A stretch of DNA of 64,000 bases from Bacteroidota bacterium (GTDB taxonomy: Bacteria > Bacteroidota > Bacteroidia > Chitinophagales > Chitinophagaceae). A model generated the notes under the pieces. It was not told the DNA's origin and searched no databases. It saw only the letters and a list, made by a program, of their open reading frames with translations. Each line of letters opens with the position of its first letter. The first letter of the stretch is position 1. Both the position numbers and the translations under genes were made by a program. Shown here one piece after another: positions 1 through 8,662 of this stretch. The stretch is from assembly GCA_029573235.1 (NCBI GenBank), contig JAKQGX010000008.1, forward strand, positions 1-64,000, given 5' to 3'.

Positions 1-143
1 GTTTTACTTTTTTGTCTTGGTGGATAGGCGTTGGAAAGAAATAATTAATTTCACCGCATTGAAATCTTTTTTCTTTAGTAAGGTTTCAATGATGCATCAC
101 CTCTACATACCTTTTCATGGACACTACTTCGTTCTCCTCAAAA

Positions 144-1076
144 ATGCCCATGTTTCAAAACAGGCTCACCAAAATGTGGAAACACTACAGCAAGCCGGCT
201 CGTAAGCAGGAGATAACTTGTTTTCGATTTTACGACCACGATCTGCCTGAGTTTCCCTTTGCGATTGATTATTACGATGGTGCGGTACACGTTTCAGAGT
301 ATAAACGCAAGCATGGTATGGAAGAAGAAGAACATATGGCTTGGCTCGCTGCTTGCAAAGAAGTGATTGCACAAGTGCTTGCAGTGCCGGCAACAGAGAT
401 ATTTGTAAAAGTGCGTCAACGCAAAGAAGGGAAGCAAGGACAGTATGATAAGTTTGACGTTGCCAAACAAGAAAAGATTGTTGCAGAAGGAGGGTTGAAA
501 TTTATTATAAACCTGACCGATTATTTGGACACCGGTTTGTTTTTAGATCATCGTATTACAAGGCAGATGGTGCGTGAGGCGGCAAAGGATAAAAAGGTAT
601 TGAACTTATTTTGCTACACAGGTTCTTTTAGTGTGTATGCCGCTGCCGGCGGTGCTGCTGCGGTTACTTCTGTTGATTTATCGAAGACGTATATTAATTG
701 GGCAAAGCGAAACATGCAGTTTAATAAATTGTATGATGATGAGAAGCACGAATTCATTCAAGCAGATGTGATGGAGGTAATAGAAGAGCTGCCTACAGAA
801 ATGTATGATTTAATTATCTGCGACCCGCCCACCTTTAGTAATAGTAAACGAATGGATGACACCTTTGACGTGCAACGCGACCATGTAACCTTATTGAAAA
901 AATTACTAAAAGCAACCAAGATAAACGGGCAAATATTTTTCAGCAACAACTATCGGAAATTTCAAATAGACCGTGAAGCAATTCCTGCGTTTGAAGTCAA
1001 AGACATAACCGGTGCTACAACTTCATTTGATTTCCACGGCAGGTTACATCGTTCTTGTTTTCTAATAACCAAATAG
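144..1076 (+). CDS. RlmK-like 23S rRNA guanine methyltransferase (class I SAM)
   Basis: This looks like the stand-alone counterpart of the C-terminal half of E. coli RlmKL, which makes m7G in 23S rRNA. The N-terminal part carries the FRFYDHDLPEFPFAIDYYDG region typical of that half, followed by DTGLFLDHR. The SAM fold follows with motif I LFCYTGSFSVYAAAGG and the acidic SVDLS. The catalytic-loop motif is DPPTFSNSKRM. An ATG at 117 is also in frame, but family members begin close to the FQNRL segment, so 144 (or 150) is the better start. A hairpin terminator follows the stop. The family assignment is firm. The exact target base is inferred from E. coli. Confidence 0.85.
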   Translation: MPMFQNRLTKMWKHYSKPARKQEITCFRFYDHDLPEFPFAIDYYDGAVHVSEYKRKHGMEEEEHMAWLAACKEVIAQVLAVPATEIFVKVRQRKEGKQGQYDKFDVAKQEKIVAEGGLKFIINLTDYLDTGLFLDHRITRQMVREAAKDKKVLNLFCYTGSFSVYAAAGGAAAVTSVDLSKTYINWAKRNMQFNKLYDDEKHEFIQADVMEVIEELPTEMYDLIICDPPTFSNSKRMDDTFDVQRDHVTLLKKLLKATKINGQIFFSNNYRKFQIDREAIPAFEVKDITGATTSFDFHGRLHRSCFLITK

Positions 1077-1120
1077 ACATCCCTGTTTGTTGACAATGGT
1101 ACTTTCTTAAGGGTATATAA

Positions 1121-1146
1121 AAAGCCACCTAATAAGGTGGTTTTGT
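1121..1146 (+). terminator. Rho-independent terminator after the rRNA methyltransferase
   Basis: A 6-bp stem CCACCT/AGGTGG (1125-1130 with 1135-1140) closes an AATA loop. It is flanked by A-rich sequence on the left and TTTT on the right, so the stem can be extended. It lies about 45 nt past the methyltransferase stop. Confidence 0.65.
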
Positions 1147-1287
1147 GCCCGGAGTGGGTATTTCAATCCAGAATATTTCGAGTTGCAAATAGGAACTATC
1201 CCCAATAGCTCTGTCAAAATTTTCTAACGTAGTATCCTGCAGTAGGGTTGTTATTAACTAAGTGTCGATTGTTCTTTTATATACATT

Positions 1288-1316
1288 GCAAAAGAGCGCA
1301 TTCGCGCCCTTTTTTA
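1288..1316 (-). terminator. Probable terminator for lipoprotein A
   Basis: The inverted repeat GCGC/GCGC (1296-1299 with 1304-1307) has outer A-T pairs and one mismatch. It is bordered by a T-run on the plus strand and a shorter TTTT on the minus strand. It sits just downstream of the stop of the convergent minus-strand lipoprotein gene and may act in both directions. Confidence 0.45.
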
Positions 1317-1338
1317 CTATGATACATGAAAAAACTAT

Positions 1339-3774
1339 TTACTTGAGCCAAACGGTCACTTCCGCCATTCCCATTAAGGGAACACCTTGATGGTTGGGAT
1401 TATCGAGACCATAGTTACGTTGACGTGTAACGGAAGCTGATACAGTATAATAGTTGCCGTTTATCCCGCGGGGATGCCCGTAACCGACAAACCATTGAGG
1501 ATGGTTGCCAGGTGTCCAGGTATGCACCTTGTCCCACAAGCCACCGAAGGTACCCATGACACGGACAGAGTATTTGATAGCATCCGGTTCTATCTTAACA
1601 TTGGCAACACCACGACCCATGCAAACACCTATGTTGGGTCCATCAGTAGTATCAGTATGCACTTCATACAGTGATACATAGTATATTTTCTTTTTTACAT
1701 CGTTTTCAATATTCACGGTACCATTTATAGTTTCACGGTGCATCCAGGGTGTCCATCCGCTACCTTGGGTAATTCTGAACTCAACAACAGCAGAAATAGT
1801 TTCGGTGGCTTTTGTTACTTCATCGTCGGTGGCTATGTAAGTAATGTTGTTGACGCTAGTAGTCTGTTGTTTTACTCCACCTGTAAAATGCCCATAGCTC
1901 CCGGAGGTGCTCCATCTTACACGGTATTGTACGCTGCTGTTGTTTACAATTGGGTCGGTACCGTCAGGATTTCTTAGATAGAGCTTTATTGATGAGACTC
2001 CTTGTTTGGGAGAGAGAGTCGCTCCGTTCGGAATCATAACTATTTTTATTTTCTTCACATTAATGGTGGCAGTATCAGCACCGTATTTTGTTCTTCCGTT
2101 GCTTCCCTTCACGTAAGCGGTTACCACTACCTGTTCCATATTATTTTCATTAGGCGTTGTTTTGCCATAGTAGTTGATGGTTTTTGTAGTAGTAGTAAAA
2201 GAGGTTCCTTCTTGCGAACCGTCTTTCAGTACTCCGAAGGTGCCTGTGGTTGTCCATTCGTATTCTATGCTCTCCCCATTACTCAAAGAAGGATTGGCTT
2301 CTACGGTAAGCGGATGATTGGTAAATGCCATTACATCCGATTTGCGGGGAGAGATCTTCACATCGTTATCTTTGGCTTTTACAGTAAATTCTTCCATTGT
2401 GTTAAAATAGTCGTGTGCGGCAAGTATAAACTTGGATGAGGTAGTACCGGTGAGGTATTCCATTAAATCCAATCCCTTATTCAATCCCTTTTCTACTTGT
2501 GTAATCTGTTGGGAAGTTGGCAAAGTCCTATTGGGAAATTGTGCGCGGAAGCCATCCAAAAAACTATTGACTAGATTGACTCTGCTTTGACCGGCATTAT
2601 CCATTGCTTTAAAAAACTTACCGGGAATAAAGTTGTAACCATTCCCGTTTTTCAAGTCTTGAAGAATACTGGGGTCTAGTTGAGCAATGGTTTTTACTTT
2701 TTGCAAATAGGTGCTCAGGTTATCTTCGTTGATGGTATATTTTGACCGTACACCCACTACTTCAGCAAGAAATGGCGCAAGGATATTGTATGCGAGGTAT
2801 TCTTCATACAGTTCATCTAATTTGGTTTTTTCTGCATCCGTAAGGGTAGCGCCGGGTTTGCCGGGTCCGATAACTCGTATTTTATAGGTCGCTTCTTTTT
2901 CGTTGGAGGCAAGCGGTATTGCTATCGGTCCGGTAATGGCGGGATTGGAGGCATAGTATTGGGCGTACATGTCAATGGCGTTTTTTACATACTGTACTTT
3001 TTCTACTTTGATATCCTTATCCGCTTTGTCATCATAGTCTATATTGTACAACAGTGTTGTTACCTTGTCGCTCATGTCTTTGTAGGCTGTTTTATATACA
3101 AAAGCATGTGCCCTGCGGTAAGATGTATTTTTGATATTCACGTTTTCGTCGTCAATTTTCTCTATCTGTATCTGGCTTCTCACATCATTATCCACCACGT
3201 CTAGCTGCTTGGCATAAATATCTACTGGTTTCACATCGGTGATCATGCTTACGGCTTCATTGAGGGGTGTCATGAAGCTGCGTTTTTCCAGCATTAGTAC
3301 ATCTGTTTTGAATGCCTGCTCGATCTTGGTATAATAATCGGTAAGGCGCACATTATTTATGTTTTTTGTAAGAAATATCTGGCGTGTGCTGTCCGGCAGG
3401 ATGTTCAACCCCAGCCCTTGATATAGTAAAAAGAGAGCTGTAGATTTTACCGATATTTCTTTATTGCCATCATAGATATAGCCCGCCAGCAAAAGGTTGT
3501 CGGAGTTATCGAAAAGAAAAGCCAATTCGCAGCCGTTCGTTACAAAAGGCACCTTTGCATTGCCATTGCTGCTTACGGAGTTCATTTGAGCCATCGTCCA
3601 AATCTTAGTCTTAGATAAGTCCACGCTGCTGCCTGCGGGTAGCACTACTTTTACATCCGTAGTGGTGTATGTTCCTCCACCTCCTCCTCCCGTTTGGTTT
3701 TTGGGTTCTTTTTTACAGGCATCCAGCAATACGATGCTTAGAAAAGCCAATGATAAAGCAAGTAATTTTTTCAT
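1339..3774 (-). CDS. Large surface/periplasmic lipoprotein A (811 aa), paralogue of lipoprotein B
   Basis: The N-terminus is a lipoprotein signal peptide ending in the lipobox LLDAC with Cys20, followed by a charged KKEP linker and a Gly tract, so the protein is exported and lipidated. I recognise no catalytic family. Residues about 35-110 (KVVLPAGSSVDLS..., EISVKSTALFLLYQGLG) and about 480-811 align by eye with the lipoprotein at 45777-48212, which is also exactly 811 residues. The C-terminal third looks like Ig/PKD-type beta-sandwich repeats, with motifs such as YEWTTTGTFGVL, YYGKTTPNENN and VVMxPNGATLSPK. The middle is probably helical (RRAHAFVYKTAYKDM). It is divergent from the two-component system at 3943. 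Function unknown. Surface adhesion or binding is a guess from the Ig-like fold. Confidence 0.8.
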   Translation of the reverse strand: MKKLLALSLAFLSIVLLDACKKEPKNQTGGGGGGTYTTTDVKVVLPAGSSVDLSKTKIWTMAQMNSVSSNGNAKVPFVTNGCELAFLFDNSDNLLLAGYIYDGNKEISVKSTALFLLYQGLGLNILPDSTRQIFLTKNINNVRLTDYYTKIEQAFKTDVLMLEKRSFMTPLNEAVSMITDVKPVDIYAKQLDVVDNDVRSQIQIEKIDDENVNIKNTSYRRAHAFVYKTAYKDMSDKVTTLLYNIDYDDKADKDIKVEKVQYVKNAIDMYAQYYASNPAITGPIAIPLASNEKEATYKIRVIGPGKPGATLTDAEKTKLDELYEEYLAYNILAPFLAEVVGVRSKYTINEDNLSTYLQKVKTIAQLDPSILQDLKNGNGYNFIPGKFFKAMDNAGQSRVNLVNSFLDGFRAQFPNRTLPTSQQITQVEKGLNKGLDLMEYLTGTTSSKFILAAHDYFNTMEEFTVKAKDNDVKISPRKSDVMAFTNHPLTVEANPSLSNGESIEYEWTTTGTFGVLKDGSQEGTSFTTTTKTINYYGKTTPNENNMEQVVVTAYVKGSNGRTKYGADTATINVKKIKIVMIPNGATLSPKQGVSSIKLYLRNPDGTDPIVNNSSVQYRVRWSTSGSYGHFTGGVKQQTTSVNNITYIATDDEVTKATETISAVVEFRITQGSGWTPWMHRETINGTVNIENDVKKKIYYVSLYEVHTDTTDGPNIGVCMGRGVANVKIEPDAIKYSVRVMGTFGGLWDKVHTWTPGNHPQWFVGYGHPRGINGNYYTVSASVTRQRNYGLDNPNHQGVPLMGMAEVTVWLK

Positions 3775-3942
3775 ATCATGGTAGTTTATTGTGGTTAACT
3801 AATTTTCTACATACAAAAGAACTTATGATAATCGACTAAAAAAATAATCCAAACGGATACCATAGAAGCTCATTATTCTTATTTTTATTTGTGCTTCAAT
3901 TGTTCCGAAAGATTAGACCAGCACCATATTTGAGCACCTGCT

Positions 3943-6900
3943 ATGCAATTTTTACTAAAAAAATGGATAGGGTATATTGCCTTGCTGTTTCCCTTTCTTA
4001 CACAGGCGCAGCAGGAGGAGCGGGTGCGTGCATATGGATACAGCGTGAACGAGGGCCTGCTGCAAACTACGATTACCGATGCTGCCTGTGATAGATACGA
4101 TCGGTTGTGGCTGTCATTTCCTAACGGTATTCAGCGGTTTAATGGTCTTTGTTTTGAAACAATATCTGTGCAAGAAGGGTTGCCAGATGATAAATTCATC
4201 CGTTTTTTTAAGACAGGGAACGAAAATTTCTTTATACTCCACAGCAAGGGCATCAGTAGGTATAATGAGGCTACTAACAAAATGGAACTCGTTTGCAAGG
4301 TGCACTTTGATCCGGTTATCCATCAAGTCAAAGTGTTGGGAGAATGGGATCAACAAATCTATCTTTCTGACAAAGAACGTTTTTATGTATTTGATACCCG
4401 AAGTTTCAGGATAAGCTCGGTAAGATTTCCTAATTTCTATAACGAAGCAATTCCAGATAGAAGTAGTAACAATATATACTCTAACATCAAGCAGGGTTTA
4501 ATTTTTATCCATAATACCAGCCGATGGGCTTTGATGTCTTTAGGTAATTTCAGTCTATTACGTTCAGGGGCTTTACCAGGGCATATCTCTGCCACGTGGA
4601 AGCCGTTTTTAAGAACGGATACAACAGTGCTGCTGGCAGATCCGTTTTCAAAATATCCATTGCGCATTTGGTCTCCTTTTAAAGAGTCTTTCGTTGGACA
4701 GGTTCTGCTTACCACTCCAAACCGTGAAAGTTTTTTAGCAAACTTGGGCGACTGGAAGGAAGATATGCTTTTACAAGTAAAAGATTCATTGCTTTTACTC
4801 AATGACAAAATGCAAGTGGTAAGAAAGTTGGTTAACCACAATTCCGTACCGGCAACTGAAGGGTTACATTTTCAAAAAATGATTACGGATCGTTGGGCAA
4901 ATCTTTATCTGATAAGCATTAATGATGGAATTACTATGATACCGGGGTATCGGTTACCGTTCCGTCATTTTCGTAACAAAGACCAACCCGGCAAGGATAA
5001 TATACTAAGTATTGCAGTAGATAAAACGACCGGCAGGGTAACAACCGCAGGAAGGTTGGGAATAGCGGTTTACGATACCAATCAACAACGATTATTCAGC
5101 CTTACAAAAATTACAACCGATAATAATATTTGCATTACACAGGTAGTCAATGCCCCGGATGGGGGGTATGTTTTTACCACCTTTGCACCATTTGCTATAT
5201 GGCAGTGCGATGCGTCCCTTAAGAACGTAAGGAAGTTGAAGGTGGTACCTTATACCCAAACTGAGCGTTTTCGCAGAAGATATTTTACCAAAACACTGTT
5301 GAATAATTCCAAAGAAGCCATCCTGGCTCAGGCGAATATGTTGATAAGAATAGATTGGAATACCCAAACTGCATCTTGCCACATATTTCCGAGGATAGGC
5401 TATACCATGTCGGCTCATTTACAAGACTCAATGATATGGATGCATGCGGAAGACAGCATGTATTTTATCAACAGCCGAAACAATAAAATATCTGAAGTCC
5501 GTTATTTTCCCCACACCGGCAATGTACGCTGCTACACAAGCCTTAAGAGTGGGCTTTCGGCTATGGGTACCAATAAAGGACTCTTTATTTTAGATAAACA
5601 GGGAGGTGTCAAATACCGGATAGATAAATCTAAAGGTTTGCCGGATGAGTGTGTTTATTCCGTACAAGAAGATGCGGAGGGTAATCTCTGGTATGGCAGC
5701 AATAAAGGAATATTGAAGATAAGCCATAAGGGCATCACGCAGTACACTAAAGAAGATGGCTTGCAGGAAAATGAATTTAACACTAATGTATCATTAGTTG
5801 CGCCCGATGGAGAGCTGTATTTTGGAGGTATTAACGGGGTGAACAGCTTTTATCCATCGGAGCTTATGGTAAACAAAGAAAACCCGGAATTAAGATTGCT
5901 GGGCGTTGAGGTAAATAACGAGCCAGCTTTTCTTGAAGAATCACTCATTGCTTTAGATAAAATTTCATTACCCTATAATAAGAACAGCCTCAGTTTTGCT
6001 TTCATTGCAAAGGGTAAAAGCCACTTGTCCCAATATGTTTACCAATACCGCATCAGCAAGTTGGAAGAGAAATGGCAAAGTTTTTTGCCGGGTCAAAGCC
6101 TGCGTTTTTTGCTGCCTCCCGGCACCTATGAACTTCAGGTAGCTGCCTCCCGTAATTTTCAACAGAGCCCCCGTCCGCTCAAGACAATAACAATAGAAAT
6201 TACTCCACCCTTTTGGCGCACTATATGGTTTCTTTCTCTATGCTTTCTGGGGTTTATCGGGGTCATTTTTTTTATAGCTAAGCAATATGTAAAACATCGT
6301 ATCTGGAAACAAAACGTAAAGCTGGAGGCAGAAAAAAAACTACAAACCGAAAAAGAACGCATAAGCCGTGACTTGCATGATAACATCGGAGCGTATGCTA
6401 ATGCCCTTCTATATGGAGCTGAACTTATAGAAACGGATGTGACGCCCATTCAACGTGAACATTATATCAGAGATATAAAATTCGCAGCTAAGGATATCGT
6501 TACCTCACTAAGAGAAACAGTTTGGGCTTTGCAACAGGACGCACATACTGCGGAAGAGATTTTTATAAGACTTAAAAGCTATATGCAATCATTGAGAGAT
6601 TACTATCCGAATATTAAATTTCAGTTATTGGGCAGCGCTCCTGCTGAACTGAGATTGCCAAGCCAAGCATCGCTCAATTTCATCAGGATTGGACAGGAGG
6701 CAATAACCAATGCCATAAAGCACAGCCAAGCTACTATCATTACCCTAAAAAGTGAAACAGAAGATAATGGATATTGGAGCATGACCATCGAGGACAACGG
6801 CATGGGATTCGATTGGGAAAATGTAAAAATGGGCAGCACTGGCAATGGGCTGAGCAACATACACTACCGTGCGCAGCAGTCTGCTATCCTTTTATTAATA

Positions 6901-6978
6901 TGGAGTGATAGCAACGGCACAAAGATCAAAATGAGCTATCCATACAAGCGTGAAAACACAAGTACATTGATAAGCTAA
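3943..6978 (+). CDS. Two-component sensor histidine kinase with Reg_prop propeller and Y_Y_Y sensor domain
   Basis: The 1011-residue protein starts with a signal sequence (ending near FLTQAQQ). A long periplasmic region made of two-component regulator-propeller repeats follows (for example LPDECVYSVQEDAEGNLWYGSNKGI at about 565-590), then a Y_Y_Y domain (about 640-750). One transmembrane helix spans about 760-782. The cytoplasmic part is a HisKA_3 dimerisation domain with ERISRDLHDNIG, where His812 is the likely phospho-acceptor. A HATPase domain follows with EAITNAIKHS (Asn923) and DNGMGFD. The response regulator gene begins 19 nt after the stop, so the pair is an operon. The ligand is unknown. 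The closest-known architecture senses glycans in gut Bacteroides, but here it lies beside lipoprotein A and not a polysaccharide locus. Confidence 0.93.
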   Translation: MQFLLKKWIGYIALLFPFLTQAQQEERVRAYGYSVNEGLLQTTITDAACDRYDRLWLSFPNGIQRFNGLCFETISVQEGLPDDKFIRFFKTGNENFFILHSKGISRYNEATNKMELVCKVHFDPVIHQVKVLGEWDQQIYLSDKERFYVFDTRSFRISSVRFPNFYNEAIPDRSSNNIYSNIKQGLIFIHNTSRWALMSLGNFSLLRSGALPGHISATWKPFLRTDTTVLLADPFSKYPLRIWSPFKESFVGQVLLTTPNRESFLANLGDWKEDMLLQVKDSLLLLNDKMQVVRKLVNHNSVPATEGLHFQKMITDRWANLYLISINDGITMIPGYRLPFRHFRNKDQPGKDNILSIAVDKTTGRVTTAGRLGIAVYDTNQQRLFSLTKITTDNNICITQVVNAPDGGYVFTTFAPFAIWQCDASLKNVRKLKVVPYTQTERFRRRYFTKTLLNNSKEAILAQANMLIRIDWNTQTASCHIFPRIGYTMSAHLQDSMIWMHAEDSMYFINSRNNKISEVRYFPHTGNVRCYTSLKSGLSAMGTNKGLFILDKQGGVKYRIDKSKGLPDECVYSVQEDAEGNLWYGSNKGILKISHKGITQYTKEDGLQENEFNTNVSLVAPDGELYFGGINGVNSFYPSELMVNKENPELRLLGVEVNNEPAFLEESLIALDKISLPYNKNSLSFAFIAKGKSHLSQYVYQYRISKLEEKWQSFLPGQSLRFLLPPGTYELQVAASRNFQQSPRPLKTITIEITPPFWRTIWFLSLCFLGFIGVIFFIAKQYVKHRIWKQNVKLEAEKKLQTEKERISRDLHDNIGAYANALLYGAELIETDVTPIQREHYIRDIKFAAKDIVTSLRETVWALQQDAHTAEEIFIRLKSYMQSLRDYYPNIKFQLLGSAPAELRLPSQASLNFIRIGQEAITNAIKHSQATIITLKSETEDNGYWSMTIEDNGMGFDWENVKMGSTGNGLSNIHYRAQQSAILLLIWSDSNGTKIKMSYPYKRENTSTLIS

Positions 6979-6997
6979 ATCTTAAAAGAACTGATTT

Positions 6998-7669
6998 ATG
7001 ACTCTGAAAGTAGCTATTGTAGATGATAAAGGAAGAAACCGACTGATTACTCAAGACAAACTGACCCGAAGTGGTAGTTTTGAGATAGTGTTGGCAGCAT
7101 CTGATGGACATGAATTTCTCACAAAAATGAAATTGCTTCCCAAAGAAAACCTTCCCCACATAGTGTTGATGGATCTAGAAATGCCCGGGATAAACGGTAT
7201 TGACACTATTGCAGCCGCTTCAACTTTTTACCCGGATGTCAAATATGTAGTACTCACGATATTTGATGACGATGAACGAATATTCAAGGCAATAAAGGCA
7301 GGTGCTTGTGGTTATCTTTTAAAAGATGATACTGCCAGTAACCTGACAACGCAAATGCTTCAATTGCATGAAAGTGGCGTCGGCCCCGTATCTCCAGGCA
7401 TAGCCCATAAGATTCTTCAAATGATGCATCATGAAATAAGCAATCCGCGTACACACCCGGTTGAGGTTGAAATGAATTTCTCTCTCACAGTTCGTGAAAG
7501 ACAAATTCTTCAACTATTAATAGATGGTTTGCCCTATCGAGAAATTGGCGAACAACTTCATATAAGTACCAACACGGCTAAAAAACATGTGCTCAATATT
7601 TACCAAAAGCTGCATGTAAATAACAGGACACAAGCACTGAAGCTGGCAGTAAAAAATGGTTTGCTGTAA
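6998..7669 (+). CDS. NarL/LuxR-family response regulator
   Basis: The 223-residue protein has a receiver domain with the acidic pair Asp9-Asp10, phospho-acceptor Asp59 in VLMDLEMPG, Thr87 and Lys109. A LuxR-type helix-turn-helix lies at about 160-223 (LTVRERQILQLLIDGLPYRE..., ISTNTAKKHVLNIYQKL). It follows the HisKA_3 kinase by 19 nt, the matching partner type for a NarL-class regulator. The targets are not visible. The divergent lipoprotein A gene is the obvious candidate. Confidence 0.95.
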   Translation: MTLKVAIVDDKGRNRLITQDKLTRSGSFEIVLAASDGHEFLTKMKLLPKENLPHIVLMDLEMPGINGIDTIAAASTFYPDVKYVVLTIFDDDERIFKAIKAGACGYLLKDDTASNLTTQMLQLHESGVGPVSPGIAHKILQMMHHEISNPRTHPVEVEMNFSLTVRERQILQLLIDGLPYREIGEQLHISTNTAKKHVLNIYQKLHVNNRTQALKLAVKNGLL

Positions 7670-8007
7670 TATGCCTTTCTTCTTTTTCGAGAACAACGAC
7701 AACTGGTATATCGCTTATAGGGTTTACAACGCTATATTCTATCCATCGTTACTACCTGAGTTGCTGTGCAGAAAATCACTTCATTTTTCTTTTGTAGTTC
7801 TTGGCTTGGGTAGCTTGGTGTTTTGTATTATTAGGATGTCTTTGGTCGGCAAAAATGATGCTGATAAAGAATAATTCCATCAAATTATTTTGCTCCTAAA
7901 CCTATCTTAGAGCGCCTTTTCTGTTAATATTATTGAGTGTGTAAGCAGCAGTATACAAAAAAGGTTGCAAATCCATGATTTACAACCTTTTTTGTATTTG
8001 TTTAAGG
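7670..8007. other. Gene-free stretch between response regulator and tRNA-Leu
   Basis: This 338-nt gap holds one strong hairpin terminator (7954-7996). A short plus-strand reading frame of about 70 codons has one hydrophobic segment, but I see no ribosome binding site or recognisable motif, so I do not call it a gene. Confidence 0.6.
7954..7996. terminator. Strong bidirectional terminator downstream of hscB/tRNA-Leu
   Basis: Arms TACAAAAAAGGTTG (7954-7967) and CAACCTTTTTTGTA (7983-7996) pair perfectly over 14 bp. A further AAAT/ATTT pairing surrounds the small loop CCATG. T-runs occur on both strands. It lies directly 3' of the minus-strand tRNA and also faces the plus-strand response regulator. 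Confidence 0.8.
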
Positions 8008-8091
8008 TGCCCAGAACAGGAATCGAACCTGCACTCCCTTGCGAAAACCAGATTTTGAGTCTAGCGCGTCTACCAGTTCCGCCATCTGGGC
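8008..8091 (-). tRNA. tRNA-Leu (anticodon CAA)
   Basis: The 84-nt gene folds with acceptor arm GCCCAGA/TCTGGGC, discriminator A, a D-arm with GG, and anticodon stem CTAGA/TCTGG around loop CTCAAAA (anticodon CAA). It has a long class-II variable arm and the T-loop TTCGATT. Leu(CAA) reads UUG. CCA is not encoded, since CCT follows. Its first base is the G of the hscB TAG stop codon, so hscB and the tRNA are probably co-transcribed and separated by RNase P. Confidence 0.95.
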
Positions 8092-8612
8092 TAATGGGTT
8101 GCAAATGTATTTATTCTTTCTCGAATCCGCAACAAATATTTTTTACGAAAGTAATAATCCTTTATTTCTGTCAAGAGGCTTGCCGTTTTGTTTCGGTCAT
8201 ACTCGTTGGTCAGTGTATTAATACGCTCTTGAATGGCGAGTGTTAGTTCCCCCAACGTATCGGTAGCTTGTTTTAACATGTCGGTTTCTTTTGTTGCTTC
8301 ATACTCGCTAATAGCTTCATTGAGTTCCATTACTTCCATTAGAAATGCCGGGGGTAAGGCATATTTTTCATCCTCTTGCAATACACCTTCCAGCTGTAAG
8401 ACATAAGCTATCACGGCATCCGGTTGGCTCAATGTTTTATAGGCGGCATTGTTTAACGCTGCCATGTCCAAGGCTGTATGTGTTTCTTCGGGTGGAGCCG
8501 ACATATAACGATCGGGATGGTACTTTTTGCTGAGGGCGTAAAATGTTGCTTTCACTTTCTCTTTATTTACGTGAAAGCAGACAGGTATATCGTATAGCTC
8601 GAAATAATTCAT
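8091..8612 (-). CDS. hscB: Fe-S cluster co-chaperone HscB (J-domain type III)
   Basis: The 173-residue protein is of normal HscB length. The N-terminal J domain (1-75) contains the YHPDRY motif at His32-Pro33-Asp34. The C-terminal three-helix HSCB domain carries the typical LNEAISEYEATKETDML pattern that binds the scaffold IscU. It would stimulate the HscA/DnaK ATPase during Fe-S transfer. Neither hscA nor iscU is nearby. Its stop codon overlaps the 5' end of tRNA-Leu by one base. Confidence 0.88.
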   Translation of the reverse strand: MNYFELYDIPVCFHVNKEKVKATFYALSKKYHPDRYMSAPPEETHTALDMAALNNAAYKTLSQPDAVIAYVLQLEGVLQEDEKYALPPAFLMEVMELNEAISEYEATKETDMLKQATDTLGELTLAIQERINTLTNEYDRNKTASLLTEIKDYYFRKKYLLRIRERINTFATH

Positions 8613-8613
8613 A

Positions 8614-8642
8614 TTGACGCAAAAGTGATTACATTATCTTTG
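8614..8642 (+). promoter_or_regulatory. Bacteroidota-type promoter for the oxidoreductase at 8663
   Basis: A TTG (8614-8616) is separated by 18 nt from TATCTTTG (8635-8642), which matches the TAnnTTTG -7 consensus. The start codon follows 20 nt later. It lies in the divergent hscB/oxidoreductase gap. Confidence 0.6.
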
Positions 8643-8662
8643 TTTTCAAAATAGAAAATACT

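Noticed and set aside
1-143. Possible end of an upstream gene at the left edge
   Set aside because: No stop, tail motif or conserved residues could be recognised in this short stretch.
2002-2439. Long antisense frames inside the lipoprotein A gene
   Set aside because: They are opposite to a gene with a good signal peptide, paralogue and codon pattern, so they are shadows.
7656-7874. 72-codon plus-strand frame after the response regulator, with one hydrophobic segment
   Set aside because: It begins inside the regulator gene, has no ribosome site or known motif, and its composition looks like non-coding spacer.
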